7,078 nt of DNA from an uncultured Opitutales bacterium (GTDB lineage Bacteria > Verrucomicrobiota > Verrucomicrobiia > Opitutales > Intestinicryptomonadaceae), in contig URJJ01000070.1 in assembly GCA_900548185.1 (NCBI GenBank), forward strand, positions 1 to 7,078, in the 5' to 3' direction. Shown in pieces: positions 6,667 through 7,078 of this stretch (positions are counted from its first letter, which is position 1; every line of letters starts with the position of its first letter). Position numbers and translations under genes: made by a program. The notes under the pieces are model-generated. The model saw nothing but the letters and a program-made list of their open reading frames with translations. It was not told where the DNA came from and did no database searches.

Positions 6667-6703
6667 CCAACGTACCACCAACGTTCCGCCAACGTTCCGT
6701 TGG
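6667..6703 (+). repeat. 11-bp tandem repeat leading into repeat copy A
   Basis: The word CCAACGT(T/A)CC(G/A) occurs at 6667, 6678 and 6689 with an exact 11-base period. The last copy completes a hairpin with the following CGTTGG. The first two copies are left arms without a right arm, as if the edge of the repeat had been duplicated by slippage. Confidence 0.8.
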
Positions 6704-6823
6704 ATCTAAGATGCTTGCGCATCTTGATACGGCGCGCGCCGCCCGAGTCCGGGCGGCTGTGAGTTCATCTTGCGCATTGCCTGACGGCAATAGCTTGGCA
6801 GGTACAATCAGGAGCGTGTGTTA

Positions 6824-6862
6824 GGCGAGGATAATTGAAGAGGTATTCGCCAGTCTCTTTTT
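6824..6862 (+). terminator. Terminator-like end of repeat copy A
   Basis: GGCGA (6824-6828) can pair with TCGCC (6847-6851), extended by one G-U pair, and TTTTT follows at 6858-6862. The 18-base loop and 6-base gap before the T-run make it weak alone. A similar arrangement in copy B lends support. Confidence 0.33.
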
Positions 6863-6878
6863 ATAAATAAGCATTCTG

Positions 6879-6911
6879 TAAGCGTTCCGCTTAACCTAAG
6901 ATGCTCGCGCA
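6879..6911 (+). repeat. Partial third copy of the repeat head
   Basis: TAAGCG/CGCTTA with loop TTC (6879-6893) is followed by AAGATGCTCGCGCA. It aligns with the first two hairpins of the full units and stops midway through the second hairpin, where copy B begins. Its first stem differs from copy A at three pairs, and each change is matched on the opposite arm. Confidence 0.7.
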
Positions 6912-7078
6912 CCAACGTATCGTTGGATCTAAGATGCTTGCGCATCTTGGTACGGCGTGCGCCGCCCGGATCCGGGCGGCTGTGAGTTTATCTCACGCAT
7001 TGCCTGGCGGCAATCGCTGGGTAGAGACAATCAAGAGTGTATTTGATAATCACTTTTTAAAAAGCAAAAGAGTATTCT
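6912..7078 (+). ncRNA. Hairpin-rich tandem repeat, copy B (runs off the window)
   Basis: This is the second unit, offset by 223 bases from copy A. By my ungapped count the first 130 positions carry 18 mismatches. The same hairpins appear: 6912-6926 (loop TAT), 6931-6948, the 20-base perfect palindrome at 6961-6980, GTGAG/CTCAC (6982-6996, all Watson-Crick) and ATTGCC/GGCAAT (6999-7014). The tail diverges from copy A and is about 27 bases shorter up to its T-run at 7054-7058. The unit may continue past 7078. Identity and function are as uncertain as for copy A. Confidence 0.5.
7036..7058 (+). terminator. Terminator-like end of repeat copy B
   Basis: AGTG (7036-7039) pairs with CACT (7051-7054) and ATT (7041-7043) with AAT (7048-7050), with T7040 bulged and loop TGAT. 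TTTTT follows at 7054-7058, its first T shared with the stem. The stem is AT-rich, so it would be a weak terminator. Confidence 0.35.

Larger units (their letters stand above)
6689..6911 (+). ncRNA. Hairpin-rich tandem repeat, copy A (possible structured RNA)
   Basis: This is the first full unit of a 223-bp-period direct repeat. In order it holds: hairpin CCAACG/CGTTGG (6689-6703); AAGATGC/GCATCTT (6708-6725); palindrome GGCGCGCGCC (6731-6740), overlapping GCCGCCCG/CGGGCGGC (6738-6757); GTGAG/CTTGC (6759-6773, with two G-U pairs); and ATTGCC/GGCAAT (6776-6791). The tail then has a hairpin and T-run at 6824-6862. The last 33 bases (6879-6911) are a partial further copy. There is no open reading frame that looks coding. 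Base composition is lower in GC than the genes. I do not recognise a described RNA family. A repeat element not transcribed as RNA is the main alternative. The RNA type label is my inference. Confidence 0.5.

Noticed and set aside
6820..6826. GTTAGGC and nearby GTTGGAT words resembling integron attC core sites
   Set aside because: No matching RYYYAAC partner at attC spacing on either strand, no integrase gene and no cassette reading frame. The words match a loose consensus by chance.
6667..7078. CRISPR array
   Set aside because: Only three 11-base units without spacers, and a 223-bp period for the large repeat. No cas genes.

Overview
This 7,078-base window looks like one contig from a GC-rich Gram-negative bacterium. 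Bases 1-51 are not biological: they are an Illumina Nextera/Tn5 library adapter left on the assembly end. The organism has a predicted outer-membrane porin with a signal peptide and C-terminal Phe, a lipobox lipoprotein, and a NusA with one C-terminal helix-hairpin-helix module. That fits the PVC/Verrucomicrobia side of the tree best, but this is a low-confidence inference from protein style only.

Layout, left to right. (1) 52-1840, minus strand: the translation/transcription pair nusA-infB. infB is cut after 165 codons by the adapter junction. nusA is first in the unit, with no rimP between it and the upstream lipoprotein gene, and its leader holds an intrinsic-terminator-like hairpin. (2) 2109-2558, minus: a small unrecognised lipoprotein, followed by a GC-rich inverted repeat and T-run. 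(3) 2797-4089, minus: an OprO/OprP-like porin with a clear intrinsic terminator at 2754-2782. (4) 4370-4615, plus: an 81-residue Cys-containing (zinc-ribbon-like) small protein, divergent from the porin, with two plausible start codons. (5) 4616-5250: about 635 bases with no credible gene, GC-rich with an 11-bp inverted repeat. (6) 5251-6582, minus: hflX, a complete ribosome-associated GTPase. (7) 6583-7078: a gene-free region with a tandem, hairpin-packed repeat of 223-bp period that runs off the window end.

The protein genes are mostly housekeeping (NusA, IF-2, HflX) plus envelope proteins, and they do not form one pathway. The most unusual item is the tandem array at 6667-7078. Its two copies (6689-6911 and 6912-7078+) each carry the same series of hairpins. 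Almost every difference between the copies falls in loops, or keeps pairing by G-U wobble or compensatory change. Each copy ends near a hairpin plus T-run on the plus strand. This is what a tandem pair of structured small RNAs, or a structured mobile repeat, would look like. I do not recognise the family.
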